A DNA stretch of 64,000 nt from Amycolatopsis rubida (GTDB taxonomy: Bacteria; Actinomycetota; Actinomycetes; Mycobacteriales; Pseudonocardiaceae): the NCBI RefSeq assembly GCF_900115345.1, contig NZ_FOWC01000008.1, positions 124,001 through 188,000 on the forward strand, written 5' to 3'. This document shows, one piece after another, positions 41,665 to 50,246 of this stretch. The translations under genes and the position numbers were made by a program. The notes below the pieces were generated by a model. It had not been told where the DNA came from. It searched no databases and saw only the letters and a list, made by a program, of their open reading frames with translations. How positions within the stretch are numbered: position 1 is the first letter of the stretch; each line of letters opens with the position of its first letter.

Positions 41665-42129
41665 ATGAGCGGAGGCGCACAGGGGTTCCGAGTAGAACCC
41701 GACGACCTCGTGGCGCACGCGAGCCACCTGGACGGGTTGGTGGACCGGCTGAACACCGCGGCGCAGGCGGCGAACTACGCGATGTCCGACGACGCGTACG
41801 GGCTGCTGTGCGCCTTCCTCCCGCCGATCATCAACCCGACCGGCGAGAAGGCGAAGGAAGCGATCAGCGGCGCGATCGAGGGCGTCCAGGCGACCGCGGA
41901 CAACGTGCGGACCGCCGCGAAGTCCTACCAGGAGGGCGACGAGGGACAGTCGGAGCCGTTCAAGAAGGTGGTGACCGAGGGGATGCTCAGCAAGACCGAC
42001 AGCGGGGAGCTCAAGGAGCGGTTCCGGGTCGGCGGGGTGCAGGCCCCGACCGGGCAGAACGTGCCGTTCAACCGGGACGCCACGCCCGTGGAGCCCTTGC
42101 GGCCGACGGAGCGGGCCGAGGAGACGTAG
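41665..42129 (+). CDS. EspC-like type VII secretion protein (ESX-1 excreted-factor family)
   Basis: 154 aa. FRVEPDDLVAHASHLDGLVDRL then a gap and DDAYGLLCAFLPPIINPTGEK match the two-helix pattern of the EspC/DUF2580 family, relatives of WXG100 proteins that are exported by or assist ESX systems. The C-terminal 55 residues are polar and end with an extension PTGQNVPFNRD of unknown use. It starts 7 bp after the large WXG/PPE-like gene and is surely part of the same operon. Confidence 0.75.
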   Translation: MSGGAQGFRVEPDDLVAHASHLDGLVDRLNTAAQAANYAMSDDAYGLLCAFLPPIINPTGEKAKEAISGAIEGVQATADNVRTAAKSYQEGDEGQSEPFKKVVTEGMLSKTDSGELKERFRVGGVQAPTGQNVPFNRDATPVEPLRPTERAEET

Positions 42130-42257
42130 CGAGGCGGCGCCGCCCTCGCGGCGCGGCGGCGGACGGGTACCGTCAACGGACGACGGCGCCCGTCGCGGCG
42201 AGGACTAGACCCGCCCGCAGGCGGCGCGGGTGACGGGATTCGAGGAGAACGAAAAGC

Positions 42258-42845
42258 ATGACCAGCGCGGGTGGGCTGGGCGACCTGATCAGGGACCCCG
42301 ACGACGCAATCCGGCGAATGGACGAATGGGCGGCCGGGTTCGCCCGCAAGGCGGAGCGCTACGCGGCGGCCCAGCAGGAAACCGAGCAGCTGCGGCTGAC
42401 CGCGACGAGCCCGGACGGGACCGTCAAGGTCACCGTCGGGGCCGACGGGGTCGTGTCGGACCTGGTGTTCAGTTCCCGCACGCGCACCATCCCGCCGGAG
42501 GAGCTCTCCAGGATGGTGCTCGAGACGATGCGCAAGGCGCAGTCGGGCATCACCGACCGCGTGGCCGAGGTCATGGGCCGCAGCCTCGGCGACGAGGACC
42601 CGGACACGCGCGCGGTCATGCTCGATTCCCTCCGCAGCCGCTTCCCGGACCCCGACCCGGACCCCGCCGACCAGCCGGACGCCCCGGACGAGGAGCCGGA
42701 GCCGCCCGCCAAGACGCCGCCGCCGGCAGGCGGTGCGGCCCGTCCGCCCGCTTCGCCGCCCGCACCGGGCGGGCCCGCTGCGCCGCCGCCGGGCCGCCGT
42801 CCGGGCGGCATCGACCCGGACGAGCAGGACAACAACCCCTGGTGA
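42258..42845 (+). CDS. YbaB/EbfC-like protein with Pro-rich tail
   Basis: 195 aa. Residues 18-115 are like YbaB/EbfC nucleoid-associated proteins: a long first helix (EWAAGFARKAERYAAAQQETEQL), a beta sheet (TSPDGTVKVTVGADGVVSDLVF), and a C-terminal helix. From about 130 the chain is Pro/Asp-rich and ends DEQDNNPW. In actinobacteria, YbaB-like genes of this shape accompany EspC-like and ESX genes, where their role (DNA binding or chaperone) is unresolved. GAGGAGAACG precedes the ATG. Last gene of the type VII run. Confidence 0.75.
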   Translation: MTSAGGLGDLIRDPDDAIRRMDEWAAGFARKAERYAAAQQETEQLRLTATSPDGTVKVTVGADGVVSDLVFSSRTRTIPPEELSRMVLETMRKAQSGITDRVAEVMGRSLGDEDPDTRAVMLDSLRSRFPDPDPDPADQPDAPDEEPEPPAKTPPPAGGAARPPASPPAPGGPAAPPPGRRPGGIDPDEQDNNPW

Positions 42846-42942
42846 GACCCGTCCGGGGTGGCTCCGCGCCCCGGCCTGCCTCGCTCGCACGGCGCCGGGC
42901 CGCGGCGCAGTCGTTTGTGGACTGTCCGATGTGGACGCCGGG

Positions 42943-43173
42943 TCAGCGAACCTGTGTGCGGTCGGCCAGATAGCGCAGGTGCAGCAGTGCCAGCAGCGCG
43001 CCGCCGACCAGCACCCTGCCCCACTCCGCCGGGTTGGCGCAGGCCGGGCCGCACGACGGGGGCGGGTCCGGGAAGCCCGCGCGACCGGGTCCGGCGGCGA
43101 ACAGCGGCTGCCACCCGAGGGACACCCCCACGGCCAGCACCCCGAACGCCGCAGGCCTCCTCCGCCTGAACAC
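42943..43173 (-). CDS. Small membrane protein, hypothetical
   Basis: 76 aa beginning with a basic patch (FRRRRP), then a hydrophobic helix (about 8-27), a Pro/Cys loop (PPPSCGPACANP) and a second helix (about 50-66). Codon use and hydrophobic pattern look real, but the start is uncertain: the GTG at 43173 lacks a ribosome binding site at normal distance, while AAGGAGG lies about 25 bp further upstream. It lies between the type VII genes (converging) and the YjbR gene (same strand, 49 bp). Function unknown. Confidence 0.5.
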   Translation of the reverse strand: MFRRRRPAAFGVLAVGVSLGWQPLFAAGPGRAGFPDPPPSCGPACANPAEWGRVLVGGALLALLHLRYLADRTQVR

Positions 43174-43222
43174 GAAGAAGATCGCCGCGACCCGGCGCCT
43201 CCTTACCGGTTGTGCCGGATCG

Positions 43223-43597
43223 TCAGAGCTGCGGCAGCGGAACCTCGGCCGCCAGGTCCTCCGGGGCCGACAGCCGCCACGCCTCGTACACCAGCTCGGC
43301 CAGTTCGTCGGCCTCGATGCCGCCCAGCTGCACCACCACCCAGCCGAACCCGCCGGAGGTGAACTGTTCCTCGAACACGTCCGGCCGTTCCGCGACGAGC
43401 GCCTGCTGCTCCGCGATGGTCTGCTTGAGCCCGACCGTGTCGGTGCGCGGCCAGTGGTAACCGAAGCGTTTCCCGCGCACGCTGAACGACGTGTAGTCGC
43501 GGCCGCTGCCGCGTTCGACCTCGCGCAGCTTGCGGACGATCCGTTCGAAATCCTTGCTCGGCACCGGTCCTGGCCCCTTCGTCGTGGACCCGGCCAT
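43223..43597 (-). CDS. MmcQ/YjbR family protein
   Basis: 124 aa. The fold pattern of MmcQ/YjbR (DUF) proteins is visible: GRDYTSFSVRGKRFGYHWPR in the first sheet, then RPDVFEEQFTSGGFGWVVVQLGG and a C-terminal helix ELAELVYEAWRLSAPE. These are small cytoplasmic proteins with a double-wing-like fold and unknown, possibly DNA-binding, role. Start ATG at 43597 is chosen by family length. It diverges from the DNA ligase gene by 55 bp; a functional link to DNA is possible but not shown. Confidence 0.75.
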   Translation of the reverse strand: MAGSTTKGPGPVPSKDFERIVRKLREVERGSGRDYTSFSVRGKRFGYHWPRTDTVGLKQTIAEQQALVAERPDVFEEQFTSGGFGWVVVQLGGIEADELAELVYEAWRLSAPEDLAAEVPLPQL

Positions 43598-43652
43598 CTT
43601 ACGGCGGCGGATCCGGCGGGTTCGGCTTACGGTGGTGCGCGGAGGTGCCCGA

Positions 43653-44642
43653 ATGTCCGAAGTGGCCGGCGGCATGCCGCCCGCGATCGAGCCGATGCTG
43701 GCCTCGCCCGACGGCGGCGCGCTGCGCGACGATCCGGCGTACGCGTACGAGTTCAAATGGGACGGTTACCGGGCGACCATGCGCGTCGCACCGGACGGAA
43801 GCACCCTGCTGACCAGCCGCAACGACAACGACTTCACCGTCAGGTTCCCGCAGCTGTCCGGCGCGCTCGGCGGCGCGCTCGAAGGACGGCCTGCGGTGCT
43901 GGACGGCGAGATCGTCGCGCTCGACGAGCACGGCCGTCCCGACTTCGGGCTCCTGCAGAACCGCACCTGGCAGGCGGTCGCGTACTTCGCCTTCGACCTC
44001 CTGAGCCTGGGCGGCGAAAGCCTGCTCGACGCGCCGTACGAGGAACGCCGCGAGCGGCTCGCCGAAATCGAACCGCCGGACCGGCAGCTGGTCGCGATCA
44101 CGCCCTGGTACCGGTACCGCGACCTCGCCGACGAGGGCATGACCCCGGCCGGTCTGCTGGACGTCGCGCGGAAAATGATGCTCGAAGGCTTGATGGTGAA
44201 GGCCCGCTCGTCGCGGTACCACCCGGGACGGCGCAGCCCGGAATGGCTCAAACACCCGCTGGTGCAGACGACCGAAGTGATCCTGGGCGGCTGGCGCCCG
44301 GGCCAGGGCAGGCGCGAGGGCACGATCGGCGCGCTGCTGCTGGGCGCGCACGACCTGGAGTCGGGGGAGCTGCGGTACCTGGGCGACGTCGGCACCGGCT
44401 TCACCGACGCGATGCTCAAAGACCTTCAGGCGCAGCTGGTTCCCTTGGAGCGCAAGACAAGCCCGTTCGCCGGCCAGGTGCCGCGCGAGCGGGCGCGCGG
44501 CGCGCACTGGCTGAACCCGGAGGTGGTCGGCGAGGTGGTGTACCGCCGCCTCACCCCGGGGGACGGGCGGCTGCGGCATACGGCTTGGCGGGGGTTGCGG
44601 CCGGAACGGCGTCCTGACGAGGTCATTGTTCCGGCGCGGTGA
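43653..44642 (+). CDS. ATP-dependent DNA ligase (LigD ligase-domain type)
   Basis: 329 aa, a stand-alone ligase unit: nucleotidyltransferase motif I EFKWDGYR with K35 as the AMP-accepting lysine, motif III/IIIa LDGEIVAL and YFAFDLLSLGG, motif IV EGLMVKARSSRYHPGRRS, motif V WLKHP, then the OB-fold domain. It has no polymerase or phosphoesterase domain, so it is like the ligase part of LigD or mycobacterial LigC. Together with Ku at 18.2 kb it could act in end joining or in repair of DNA gaps. GGAGGTG before ATG fixes the start. Confidence 0.9.
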   Translation: MSEVAGGMPPAIEPMLASPDGGALRDDPAYAYEFKWDGYRATMRVAPDGSTLLTSRNDNDFTVRFPQLSGALGGALEGRPAVLDGEIVALDEHGRPDFGLLQNRTWQAVAYFAFDLLSLGGESLLDAPYEERRERLAEIEPPDRQLVAITPWYRYRDLADEGMTPAGLLDVARKMMLEGLMVKARSSRYHPGRRSPEWLKHPLVQTTEVILGGWRPGQGRREGTIGALLLGAHDLESGELRYLGDVGTGFTDAMLKDLQAQLVPLERKTSPFAGQVPRERARGAHWLNPEVVGEVVYRRLTPGDGRLRHTAWRGLRPERRPDEVIVPAR

Positions 44643-44729
44643 AGGATTCTCCTGGCAACGCCCGACGCGGACAGCTCGCGGCCGCTCCGTCCGGGAACGC
44701 GCGGTCGGAATCCCGGCGCCCAGGCGTCC

Positions 44730-45305
44730 TCAGCCAGTCTCCCGCAACCCGGTGATCAGCAGCCCGGCCAGCCGGCGCGCGTCGTAGCTGTCGTCGGCTT
44801 CCGCGCCGATGCAGAGGTTCCCGACGCCGCGCATCAGGTGCACCGCCTCCAGGTCAGTCCGGATTTCCCCGGCCTTCGCGGCGGCGTCGAGCAGGTCGGT
44901 GCACACCGGGACCAGCCGCTCAAGGAAGTACGCGTGCAGTGCCTCGAACCCGCTGTGGTCGGACTGCATGATCCCCGCCAGCCCGTGCTTCGTGACGAGG
45001 AAGTCGACGAACAGGTCGATCCACTGCGCGAGCGCGGCGTGCGGGGATTCGTTGTCCGCCAGCAGCTTCGGGCCCGCGTCGGCGCACGCTTCGACCTGGT
45101 GCCGGTACACCGCGATGATCAGGTCCGCGCGGGTGGGGAAGTGCCGGTAGATCGTGCCCACGCCGACGCCCGCCCTGGTCGCGACGTCGCGCACCGGCGC
45201 GTCCACCCCGGACTCGACGAACACCGCCGCCGCCGCGTCGAGCAGGGTTTTCTCGTTGCGCCGGGCGTCCGCTCGTTTCGTCCGGGCCCCCGCGTTCTCA
45301 CCCAC
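44730..45305 (-). CDS. TetR-family repressor of the divergent hydrolase unit
   Basis: 191 aa. The helix-turn-helix is VRDVATRAGVGVGTIYRHFP (about residues 37-56); the rest is a ligand-binding domain. GTG at 45305 is chosen because GGAGGGAG lies about 7 bp upstream. It diverges from the hydrolase gene at 45453, and the 147-bp space contains two copies of CGGAAC-N3-GTTCCG, a symmetrical site typical for TetR proteins; self-control and control of the hydrolase-LLM unit are the likely roles. Confidence 0.88.
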   Translation of the reverse strand: MGENAGARTKRADARRNEKTLLDAAAAVFVESGVDAPVRDVATRAGVGVGTIYRHFPTRADLIIAVYRHQVEACADAGPKLLADNESPHAALAQWIDLFVDFLVTKHGLAGIMQSDHSGFEALHAYFLERLVPVCTDLLDAAAKAGEIRTDLEAVHLMRGVGNLCIGAEADDSYDARRLAGLLITGLRETG

Positions 45306-45339
45306 GTGCCACTCCCTCCGCGTGCCGCCGGTAGACAAG

Positions 45340-45378
45340 CGGAACCGTGTTCCGTATAGTTACCGGAGCAACGTTCCG
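45340..45378. promoter_or_regulatory. Twin TetR-type operators CGGAAC-N3-GTTCCG
   Basis: Site 1 (45340-45354) is a perfect palindrome with spacer CGT; site 2 (45364-45378) has one change (CGGAGC-AAC-GTTCCG). Centres are 24 bp apart. Together with TATGAT at 45385-45390, a possible -10 box toward the hydrolase gene, this is a compact repression region for both divergent genes. Confidence 0.65.
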
Positions 45379-45452
45379 TTTGCCTATGATGCCAGACCGG
45401 GCCGCCGGCCACCACACCCTCGCGCGCCCGGACGGCGAAAGAAGGTGCTCCT

Positions 45453-46355
45453 ATGTCCGCAGGACAGCTCGCGGCTCCGGTCGTCTCGGTGAAGCCGGTG
45501 CGGCTCGACGCGCCGGGCCGCGGCGAGGACCTGCCGGTGCGCGTGTCCGCCCCGGCCGCCGGGCAGGACCTGCCGGTGATCGTGTTCTCGCACGGGTTCG
45601 GCTCGTCCCTGGACGGTTACGGCCCGCTCGCCGACTACTGGGCCGCGCACGGATTCGTTGTCGTGCAACCGACTCACCTCGATTCGCGGACCCGCGCCCT
45701 GCCCCAGCAGGACCCGCGCACGCCGAACATCTGGCGGTTGCGGGTCGAGGATCTGCGGCACGTCGTCGACCAGCTCGACGCTGTTGAGGCGGCTCTGCCC
45801 GGGCTGAGCGGGCGAGTCGGCCGCGGCCGGATCGCCGTCGCCGGGCACTCCTGGGGCGCGCAGTCGGCGAGCATGCTGCTGGGCGCGCGCATCGTCGAGG
45901 CGGACGGCAGCGTCGGCGAGGACCTGTCCGATTCGCGGGTGTCCGCCGGGGTGCTGTTCGCCGTCACCGGCATCGGCGGGGCCGGCCTGTCGCCGTTCGC
46001 TGCCGAGCATTTCCCGTTCATGAGCCCGAATTTCGCCGATCTGAAGACGCCTGCGCTGATCGTCGCGGGGGACCGGGACGACTCGATGCTGTCCGTGCGC
46101 GGCCCGGACTGGTTCACCGACGCGTACCGGCTCAGCCCGGGGGAGAAGAGCCTGCTGACGCTCTTCGGCGCGGAGCACTCGCTCGGCGGCATCTCGGGAT
46201 ACGAGGCCAAGGAAACCACCGATGAAAGCCCCGGACGCGTCGCGCTGCAACAACGGCTGTCCACGGCCTATCTCCGCAGTGCGCTCATTCCGGGCGACGA
46301 CAGCTGGGCCGGGATCGAAGACAGCCCGTTCGGCCGCGTCGAATCGCACGAGTGA
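45453..46355 (+). CDS. Alpha/beta-hydrolase (dienelactone/chlorophyllase-like)
   Basis: 300-aa alpha/beta-hydrolase. The oxyanion strand PVIVFSHGFGSSLDGYG and the nucleophile elbow GHSWGAQSA (serine in G-H-S-W-G) are clear; an aspartate in LIVAGDRDDSML and histidine in FGAEHSLGGISGYE complete the triad. No signal peptide, so the enzyme is cytoplasmic. Similar proteins hydrolyse ester bonds of xenobiotics or plant pigments. It is under the divergent TetR and is followed after 14 bp by a flavin-dependent oxidoreductase, suggesting a small detoxification or catabolic pathway. Confidence 0.82.
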   Translation: MSAGQLAAPVVSVKPVRLDAPGRGEDLPVRVSAPAAGQDLPVIVFSHGFGSSLDGYGPLADYWAAHGFVVVQPTHLDSRTRALPQQDPRTPNIWRLRVEDLRHVVDQLDAVEAALPGLSGRVGRGRIAVAGHSWGAQSASMLLGARIVEADGSVGEDLSDSRVSAGVLFAVTGIGGAGLSPFAAEHFPFMSPNFADLKTPALIVAGDRDDSMLSVRGPDWFTDAYRLSPGEKSLLTLFGAEHSLGGISGYEAKETTDESPGRVALQQRLSTAYLRSALIPGDDSWAGIEDSPFGRVESHE

Positions 46356-46369
46356 AAGGACTTCCCGCG

Positions 46370-47239
46370 ATGACCACGAAACCGCGGTTCGGCATCATGA
46401 CCGCGCCGATGCAGACCAGCTACGCCGCGCTGCGGCAGGTCTGGCACGAGGCGGACGCGATCCCGGCCATCGAGCACGCCTGGCTGTTCGACCATCTCCT
46501 GCCGATCGCCGGAGAACCGGACGGCCCGATTTTCGAAGGCTGGACGCTGCTGTCCGCCCTGGCCGCGCGAACCGAACGGCTCCGGCTCGGGCTTTTGGTG
46601 ACCAGCAACCGGTTCCGCCCGCCTGCGATGCTGGCGAAGATCGCCGCGACCGTCGACGTCGTGTCCGGCGGACGGCTCGACTTCGGCATCGGAGTCGGCT
46701 CCCGGCCGAGTCATCCGCTGGCTCGCCGGGAGTACGAGGCGCACGGCCTGCCGTACCTGGAAACCGCCGACGCGGTGGGCCGGTTCGCCGAAGCGTGCAC
46801 CGTGATCCGGAAGTTGTGGACCGAGGACGAGCCATTCGATTTCGCGGGCAGGCACGTCCAGTTGACCGGCGCGTCCGGCAACCCGAAGCCGGTGCAGCGC
46901 CCGCATCCGCCGTTCGTCATCGGCGGCCGGGCCCGCGCGACGCTGCGGGTGGTCGCCGAGCACGCCGACGTCTGGAACATCCCCGGCGGGGACATCGCGG
47001 ACGCCGTCGAACGCAACGCGATCCTGGACGGGTACTGCGCGGAAATCGGCCGCGACCCGGAGGAGATCACGCGCTCGATCCACCTGCCGGTGTCCTGCGA
47101 CCGGCCTGCTCTGACGCGGGCGGCGATCGGGGAGGCGCTGGAAGCCGGGTTCAGCCACGTCGTGCTCGGGCTGCCCGCGCCGTACCCGGCCGGGATCGCG
47201 CAGTGGGTCGCGGACGAGGTGATCGCCAAGGCGGGCTAG
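46370..47239 (+). CDS. LLM-class flavin-dependent oxidoreductase
   Basis: 289-aa TIM-barrel oxidoreductase of the luciferase-like monooxygenase family, using FMN or F420. Conserved parts: RFGIMTAPMQ at the start, HAWLFDHLLPI, LRLGLLVTSNRFRPPAMLAK, SGGRLDFGIGVGSR and PPFVIGGRARATLR. F420-dependent members are frequent in actinobacteria and here that is the likelier cofactor. ATG at 46370 is preceded by AAAGGA. It is the second gene behind the hydrolase, under the TetR control region. Confidence 0.85.
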   Translation: MTTKPRFGIMTAPMQTSYAALRQVWHEADAIPAIEHAWLFDHLLPIAGEPDGPIFEGWTLLSALAARTERLRLGLLVTSNRFRPPAMLAKIAATVDVVSGGRLDFGIGVGSRPSHPLARREYEAHGLPYLETADAVGRFAEACTVIRKLWTEDEPFDFAGRHVQLTGASGNPKPVQRPHPPFVIGGRARATLRVVAEHADVWNIPGGDIADAVERNAILDGYCAEIGRDPEEITRSIHLPVSCDRPALTRAAIGEALEAGFSHVVLGLPAPYPAGIAQWVADEVIAKAG

Positions 47240-47632
47240 GCGGCTCCGGGTGCGGCTCGTTGCGGCCGAAGCCGCGAAGTGGCTTCGTTCCCGCGGTTCA
47301 CGGCCGCAGATCTGGGCACTGGCGGCACCCCGCGACCCGCCGATTCGCCAGTTCGGCCAGGCGGCCGTGGACACCGGAACGGGCTCCCGGCCGTCCCTCG
47401 CGCACCGGAAGGCACGGGAGGAACCGAGTTTCCGCGGGAATGGCCCGGTGAGCGAAACCGGACCGAAGGCGATCGGCGATCTGCTGACCCTCGTCCCGGT
47501 CGCGGCCGGAAAGCTGGGCCACCACCCGGTGCTCACCGCCGCCGGGCGGCTGAAGCGCCCGCCTTCCGGTGGTCGACCGGAAGGGACCCGCCGTGCCAAG
47601 ATGACGCGCCGGAACGAGAAGGGGGCTCGGCA
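47240..47632. other. 393-bp gap without a supported gene
   Basis: Between the LLM and MFS genes. Open frames exist on both strands but have Arg/Pro-rich shadow composition without motifs; one plus-strand stretch (AIGDLLTLVPVAAGKLGHHP, about 47470) looks protein-like and might be a decayed coding end, but no family is recognised. No terminator hairpin with T-run or clear promoter was found. Confidence 0.4.
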
Positions 47633-48931
47633 GTGGTGCTTGAGCAGGAAACGAACACGGCGGGGCGGATCCGGCGGGTGGCGCTCGCCAGTGCGATCGG
47701 GACGACCATCGAGTGGTACGACTACTTCGCCTACAGCACGGCGACCGCCCTGGTCTTCAACAAGTTGTTCTTCCCGTCGCTTTCCCCGGCGTCCGGCACG
47801 CTCGCCGCGTTCGCGACGCTCGGGGTCGGGTTCGTCGCGCGGCCGCTGGGCGGAATCGTCTGGGGTCACTTCGGCGATCGCGTGGGGCGCAAGGCGATGC
47901 TGGTCGCCTCGCTGGTGCTGATGGGGCTCGCGACCGCGGGCGTCGGCGCGTTGCCGACCTACCACCAGGCCGGGGTGATCGCGCCGGTGCTGCTCGTCGT
48001 TCTCCGGGTGCTGCAAGGGATCTCGGCGGGCGGCGAATGGGGCGGCGCGGCGCTGATGGCGGTCGAGCACGCGCCGGAAGGCAAACGCGGCCGGTACGGC
48101 TCCTTCTCGCAGATCGGGGTCCCGGCCGGGCTCATCCTGGCGCAGCTGGTGTTCTTCGCGGTGAACAACTCGCTGTCGCCAGAGGACTTCCGGTCGTGGG
48201 GCTGGCGGATCCCGTTCCTGGTCAGCCTCGTGCTGGTGGCGGTCGGGCTGGTGATCCGGTTGCGCGTGGAGGAAAGCCCGGTGTTCGCGAAACTGCGCAG
48301 CACCGGCGAGCGCAGCCGGCTGCCGATCGTGGAGGTGCTGCGCGCGCGGCCGAAGCAGGTGCTCGCGGCGGCGGTCAGCTTCATCGCGAACACCGCGCTG
48401 GGCTACATCTTCTTCGCCTACCTGCTGTCGTACGGCACTTCGGTGCTGAAGCTGTCCAGCACGACGATGCTGGTCGTGGTGATCGTCGGCAGCGTCGTGT
48501 GGCTGGTGAGCATCGTCGCGGCGGCGATCTGGTCGGACTCGGCCGGGCGGAAACCCGTCTACCTCGCGGGTTCCGTGCTGCTGGTCGTGTGGTCGGTCCC
48601 GTTCTTCCTGCTCGTGGACACCGCGCAGCCGTGGCTGCTGATCGTCGCGGTGGTCGTGCTGAACATCGGCCTCGGCGCGACGTACGGACCGCAGTCGGCG
48701 CTGTTCTCGGAGCTGTTCGAATCCCGGTTCCGCTACAGCGGATCGTCGTTCGCCTACGCCGTGGGCGCGGTGCTGGGCGGCGGGTTCGCCCCGCTGATCG
48801 CAGCCGCGCTGCAGAGTTCGACCGGGACGTCGTTGTCGGTGTCGCTCTACATGGTGGGCGTCGGCGTGCTCAGTCTCCTTGCCGTGCTGGCGTTCCCGCG
48901 CAAGCCGCTCGTGGCGGTCACAGCAGCGTGA
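47633..48931 (+). CDS. MFS transporter, metabolite:H+ symporter type (ShiA/ProP-like)
   Basis: 432 aa with twelve membrane helices. The family marks are TIEWYDYFAYSTATAL in helix 1, GDRVGRKAMLVASLVLMG in the 2-3 loop, RVLQGISAGGEWGGAALMAVEHAP in helices 4-5 and WGWRIPFLVS before helix 6, all typical of the MHS (metabolite:H+ symporter) branch that takes up shikimate, alpha-ketoglutarate, proline or similar. The cargo is unknown. Two adjacent GTG codons (47633, 47636) can start it; GAGAAGGGGG is upstream. Its 3' end overlaps the convergent SGNH gene by 14 bp. Confidence 0.9.
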   Translation: MVLEQETNTAGRIRRVALASAIGTTIEWYDYFAYSTATALVFNKLFFPSLSPASGTLAAFATLGVGFVARPLGGIVWGHFGDRVGRKAMLVASLVLMGLATAGVGALPTYHQAGVIAPVLLVVLRVLQGISAGGEWGGAALMAVEHAPEGKRGRYGSFSQIGVPAGLILAQLVFFAVNNSLSPEDFRSWGWRIPFLVSLVLVAVGLVIRLRVEESPVFAKLRSTGERSRLPIVEVLRARPKQVLAAAVSFIANTALGYIFFAYLLSYGTSVLKLSSTTMLVVVIVGSVVWLVSIVAAAIWSDSAGRKPVYLAGSVLLVVWSVPFFLLVDTAQPWLLIVAVVVLNIGLGATYGPQSALFSELFESRFRYSGSSFAYAVGAVLGGGFAPLIAAALQSSTGTSLSVSLYMVGVGVLSLLAVLAFPRKPLVAVTAA

Positions 48932-50108
48932 GCGGCACCGCGTCGGCCATCCGCTGGTATCCGGCGTCGTTCGGGTGCAGGTGGTCGCCCGAGTCGTAGG
49001 CGGGAAGCATCGCGAGCGGATCGGCGGGATCGCGCACGGCGGCGTCGAAGTCGACGACTCCGTCGTAGATTCCGCTGGTCCGGATGAAGGAGTTCACCGC
49101 CTGGCGGGTTTTCTCCAGCGTCGGGTCGTAGATCTTCCAGCCCTTGAACGGCGTCAGCGTGCCGCCGACGACCCGGATGCCCTGCGCCTTGGCCTGTGCG
49201 ACGATCTGCCGCAGCGCGGAGACGATCATCGCCGGATCGGTCTGGTGCGGGTTCTGCTGGATGTCGTTGATGCCTTCGAGCACGATCAGCGTGCGGACGT
49301 CGCCGCTGGTCAGCACGTCGTCGGCGAGCCGGGCGAGCGCGTTGCGGCCCGAGGCGCCGCCGTCGAGGAGCAGCCGGTTGCCGCTGATCCCGGCGTTGAG
49401 CACGCCGAGCCGTCCGTGCAGCCGGTCGCTCAGCCGGTCCGGCCAGCGCCGGTTCGCGCCGGGCGTGGAGTGCGCTCCGTCGGTGATCGAATCGCCGAGC
49501 GTCACGACGGTGCCGCGCGCCGGCCCGCGGACATCGACCTCGCTGACGTAGTGCCACACCGCGGTTTGCTCGGTGAACGACGCGCCGGACTCCTCGCCCG
49601 CGAAATCGCCGGCGCGGGTGAAGAACGACGTCTGCCGGGCGAGCGGATGGTAGGTGACCGGGCCGGACGGCGTCGGCACGTACGTGGTCACGAGGAGGTC
49701 GGCGTCGGCCGGAACGCGCAGCCAAGCCGGGTCGCTCAGCACCTCGCCGCCTGCCGGAACGACCACAGTGGACTGTCCGCCGAACGTCAGCGTGCGCATC
49801 GTGCCGCCGGCCGCGCGCGGACCGTCGGCGGCGACGGCGAGCGTCACGTGGCCGAAGGTGAGCGGTGCGGTGCCGAAGGTGTTGGAAAGCCTTACCCTGG
49901 CCTGATTTCCGCCCGCGCTGGTGTGCACTACATTGCGGATCGAGTAGTTCGGATACCCCTGCGGCGTGTTCGCCACCGCGGCCGCGGGCGACGCCGCCCA
50001 GGTGCCGGCCCAGCCGTGCGCGGCCAGGTCGCCCTCGGCGCTGCCGGACGCGGTGACCGCGCCCAGCGTGAGCACGGCGGCCGTGCCCAGAGTCAGGATC
50101 CGTTTCAT
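48918..50108 (-). CDS. Secreted SGNH/GDSL hydrolase
   Basis: 396 aa with a Sec signal peptide (MKRILTLGTAAVLTLGAVTASGSA). After a beta-rich domain (about 30-190) the SGNH blocks appear: block I VVTLGDSITDGAHS (serine nucleophile), block II glycine in NAGISGNRLL, block III EGINDIQQ, and block V SGDHLHPNDAGYQRMA with the catalytic Asp/His. Close to actinobacterial GDSL lipase/esterases that act on acylated polysaccharides or lipids outside the cell. It diverges from the S53 peptidase gene, so two secreted-type hydrolases share a promoter region. Confidence 0.9.
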   Translation of the reverse strand: MKRILTLGTAAVLTLGAVTASGSAEGDLAAHGWAGTWAASPAAAVANTPQGYPNYSIRNVVHTSAGGNQARVRLSNTFGTAPLTFGHVTLAVAADGPRAAGGTMRTLTFGGQSTVVVPAGGEVLSDPAWLRVPADADLLVTTYVPTPSGPVTYHPLARQTSFFTRAGDFAGEESGASFTEQTAVWHYVSEVDVRGPARGTVVTLGDSITDGAHSTPGANRRWPDRLSDRLHGRLGVLNAGISGNRLLLDGGASGRNALARLADDVLTSGDVRTLIVLEGINDIQQNPHQTDPAMIVSALRQIVAQAKAQGIRVVGGTLTPFKGWKIYDPTLEKTRQAVNSFIRTSGIYDGVVDFDAAVRDPADPLAMLPAYDSGDHLHPNDAGYQRMADAVPLTLL

Positions 50109-50246
50109 GGAGACACTGTGCGCGCGCCCGCACGGCACGGCATCCGCGGTCCCGGTCATCGGGCCGACAGAAAACCGGACAGGTTTTGCCGCCGGACGGG
50201 GGATACGACGGTGGTGGACCGGCGGCCCAGGGTTCACCATAGAGTG

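Noticed and set aside
47250..47640. Gene in the gap before the MFS transporter
   Set aside because: A frame is open but has no start signal, motif or hydrophobic pattern.
48879..50246. Long N-terminal extension of the S53 peptidase
   Set aside because: The frame continues far upstream but is antisense to the SGNH gene and unlike any pro-domain; the ATG at 50247 fits the family.
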